Assembly: GCA_039936115.1 (NCBI GenBank)
Contig: JBDTIZ010000072.1
Location: 1-7,090, forward strand
Source: DATIJJ01 sp039936115
GTDB lineage: Bacteria; Pseudomonadota; Gammaproteobacteria; DSM-16500
Direction of reading: 5' to 3'
Length of the DNA stretch: 7,090 nt
The number at the start of each line of letters is the position of its first letter. Positions within the stretch are counted from its first letter, which is position 1. The notes beneath the pieces are model-generated. The model had not been told where the DNA came from. It worked only from the letters and a program-made list of their open reading frames with translations, and did no database searches. The translations under genes and the position numbers were made by a program. Shown here piece after piece: positions 7,032 to 7,090 of the stretch.

Positions 7032-7070
7032 TCGTAATTCTTTTGTTAAGAAGATTCAGATTTTTGTAGG

Positions 7071-7090
7071 GGCGAACCTATGTGTTCGCC
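7071..7090. repeat. Inverted repeat at the window edge, dispersed-repeat-like hairpin
   Basis: GGCGAAC and GTTCGCC form a perfect seven-base stem around CTATGT, beginning 40 bases after the stop of the 532-aa gene. The preceding GTAGG suggests that the stem extends outward beyond the window. It is GC-rich in an AT-rich setting, which fits a REP-like dispersed element. A role as terminator of the upstream gene is possible, but whether a T-tract follows cannot be seen. Confidence 0.5.

Noticed and set aside
7038..7065. Possible terminator: TTCTT/AAGAA stem followed by five T after the 532-aa gene
   Set aside because: The stem is only five AT-rich pairs, and eight bases separate it from the T run, so it would be too weak for intrinsic termination.

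Overview
The window is AT-rich and densely coding, with three large protein genes and no RNA gene, transposase, integrase or CRISPR array that I can see. None of the three proteins belongs to a family I can name with confidence. Several things fit, but do not prove, a host-associated gammaproteobacterium of the Legionellales type: low GC, long orphan proteins of eukaryote-interacting style, an intergenic sequence matching the tandem-half-site consensus of the response regulator PmrA (which controls Dot/Icm effector genes in Legionella and Coxiella), and a dispersed-repeat-like hairpin at the right edge.

Layout. The left three quarters (positions 1-5149) is a minus-strand pair. The upstream gene (5149 to 1730, 1139 aa) is a large soluble protein whose N-terminal half appears to hold three or four diverged alpha-beta-beta-beta-alpha repeats resembling double-stranded-RNA-binding folds but lacking the basic RNA-contact motif. 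After 26 bases comes a second gene (1703 to beyond position 1, at least 567 aa), cut by the window edge. Its visible end resembles an OTU-type cysteine protease fold with serine at the place of the catalytic cysteine. The short gap suggests one transcript.

A 283-base divergent intergenic region (5150-5432) separates this pair from the plus-strand gene. It holds the PmrA-box-like element, a GC-rich dyad, a good -10 hexamer, a chain of three overlapping short palindromes, and a 29-codon leader ORF with its own strong ribosome binding site that overlaps the start of the next gene.

The plus-strand gene (5433 to 7031, 532 aa) encodes a protein with two membrane segments and a loop of about 150 residues that contains six of its seven cysteines. 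By the positive-inside rule both ends are cytoplasmic and the loop sits in an oxidising compartment. The window ends in an inverted repeat just after this gene.

Working model (inference): this is a divergent accessory locus that may be under two-component control and may encode secreted or envelope proteins acting on a host. The strongest leads are the regulatory box, the repeated domain of the 1139-aa protein, and the cysteine-rich loop of the membrane protein.
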